From VFMC01 sp040380855 (GTDB lineage: Bacteria; Actinomycetota; Acidimicrobiia; Acidimicrobiales; Ilumatobacteraceae): 64,000 nucleotides of DNA. The position numbers were made by a program, and so were the translations under genes. Below are positions 63,292-64,000 of this stretch, in pieces. The stretch covers positions 1 to 64,000 of the forward strand of contig JBEIIG010000003.1 of the NCBI GenBank assembly GCA_040380855.1. Direction: 5' to 3'. The notes under the pieces were generated by a model. The model had not been told where the DNA came from and ran no database searches. It saw nothing but the letters and a program-made list of their open reading frames with translations. Numbering within the stretch: the first letter of the stretch is position 1; each line of letters begins with the position of its first letter.

Positions 63292-64000
63292 GCACCGTCA
63301 TCGATCAGGCCTTCATCGACCACCAATGGCAGCAGGCGTTGCCGACGATGATGGACTACATCGCCGTCCCGGCGCGCTCGCCGATGTTCGATCCGGGGTG
63401 GGAGGAGTCGGGTCACATCGCCCGGGCGGCACGCCTGTTGCGCGACTGGGCGGCAGCGCGCGACCTGGCGGGCATGACGGTCGAACTGATCGAGCCGCCC
63501 GGCCTCACCCCGGTACTGCTGGTCGAGATCGCCGCCACCCGCGCCGACCTCGCCGACCGCACCGTGCTGCTGTACGGCCATCTCGACAAGCAGCCCGAGA
63601 TGCTGCCGTGGGCGACCGGCCTGGGGCCGTGGGAGCCGGTGCTGCGCGGCGACCGGCTGTACGGCCGCGGTGGTGCCGACGACGGCTACTCGGTGTTCGG
63701 TGCGTTGCTGGCCGTGGCCGCGCTGCACGAGCGCGGTGTCGACCACGCCCGGCTGGTGGTGATGATCGAGGCCAGCGAGGAGAGTTCGAGCGTGCACCTG
63801 GCGACGCACCTCGAGCAGCTGCTGCCCCGGTTCGCCGGCACCGACCTGGTGATCGCCCTCGACTCGTTCTGCGAGAGCTACGACCGGCTGTGGACCACCA
63901 CCTCCACCCGCGGCGTGTGCGGCGGTGTGCTCGAGATCGACGTGTGTGCCGACGATCCGCACAGCGGTCGGGCCAGCGGTGTACTGCCGTCGGCGTTCCG
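63288..64000 (+). CDS. M20-family metallopeptidase, truncated by window end
   Basis: The N-terminal 237 residues of an M20 peptidase. VLLYGHLDKQPEM holds the first zinc His and Asp, LYGRGGADDGYSVFGALLAV the bridging Asp, and MIEASEESSSVHL the catalytic Glu. The lid domain begins near the window end (VCADDPHSGRASG). Likely a dipeptidase or aminoacylase. Fourth gene of the asparaginase operon, overlapping hydrolase 2 by ATGA, and it supports a peptide or acylamino acid scavenging role. Confidence 0.9.
   Translation, partial: MSTVIDQAFIDHQWQQALPTMMDYIAVPARSPMFDPGWEESGHIARAARLLRDWAAARDLAGMTVELIEPPGLTPVLLVEIAATRADLADRTVLLYGHLDKQPEMLPWATGLGPWEPVLRGDRLYGRGGADDGYSVFGALLAVAALHERGVDHARLVVMIEASEESSSVHLATHLEQLLPRFAGTDLVIALDSFCESYDRLWTTTSTRGVCGGVLEIDVCADDPHSGRASGVLPSAF

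Overview
The window is a 64 kb, gene-dense, very high-GC chromosomal segment. Genes are packed in short operons with many 4-base ATGA/GTGA stop-start overlaps, and GTG and TTG starts are common. Lipoproteins have Thr/Ser-rich linkers, and there is a DUF222/HNH endonuclease and a CPWC protein resembling the mycothiol-dependent nitroreductase Rv2466c. Together these suggest an actinobacterium; something like the Acidimicrobiia is plausible, but that is inference. No rRNA, tRNA, CRISPR, prophage or insertion sequence was seen.

The most striking content is two genes whose frame runs intact through a UGA placed where a redox or metal-binding residue is expected. The first, at the left edge, is a DUF411 lipoprotein with UGA replacing the first Cys of its CGCC motif, reading U-G-C-C. 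The second (54475..56232) is a UGSC-family protein with UGA-Gly-Ser-Cys. Both UGAs are followed at the right distance by a hairpin whose apical loop begins CGUG. I read both as selenoproteins, and I do not know of a described selenocysteine form of DUF411. The selA/selB/selC/selD genes are not in the window.

Layout. 1-2400: DUF411 selenoprotein, cytosine-deaminase-like amidohydrolase, divergent XRE-cupin regulator. 2405-6425: acyltransferases, a membrane protein and a methyltransferase. 6453-13898: an aromatic or terpenoid-type catabolic cluster (PEP-utilising-domain protein, FAH hydrolase, carboxymuconolactone decarboxylase-like protein, extradiol dioxygenase, P450, TetR regulator, a frameshifted FAD monooxygenase), with one operator-like sequence at three of its promoters. 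14011-16219: a lipoprotein and a DUF2165 protein. 16293-18943: ribE-ribBA-ribH under an FMN riboswitch, with an 18-codon leader ORF coupled to ribE. 19004-20952: methyltransferase and glycosyltransferase. 21138-26685: HpcH aldolase, Acr3, FtsH, GDT1-type transporter, Old Yellow Enzyme. 26712-30429: Rrf2 regulator and the assimilatory sulfate genes cysH-cysD-cysN. 30481-33820: an Fbp-type ferric iron ABC transporter with an iron-box-like palindrome. 33906-38131: thioredoxin-fold oxidoreductase, EamA transporter, VOC and CMD proteins, DUF222/HNH protein.

38185-50494 is a large catabolic cassette. A TetR regulator and a class IV aminotransferase diverge from a peptide-type ABC transporter followed in one operon by split transketolase, class III aminotransferase, class II aldolase and PfkB kinase. 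This looks like uptake and carbon-chain cleavage of an unidentified sugar-like or amino-sugar-like compound. Then come TrpB2, a Rieske oxygenase with a G-quadruplex-prone leader, exonuclease III and the UGSC selenoprotein. The right end (56246-64000) has a second peptide-type ABC transporter without ATPases, divergent from an operon of asparaginase, two beta-lactamase-fold hydrolases and an M20 peptidase, probably for scavenging peptides or amides.
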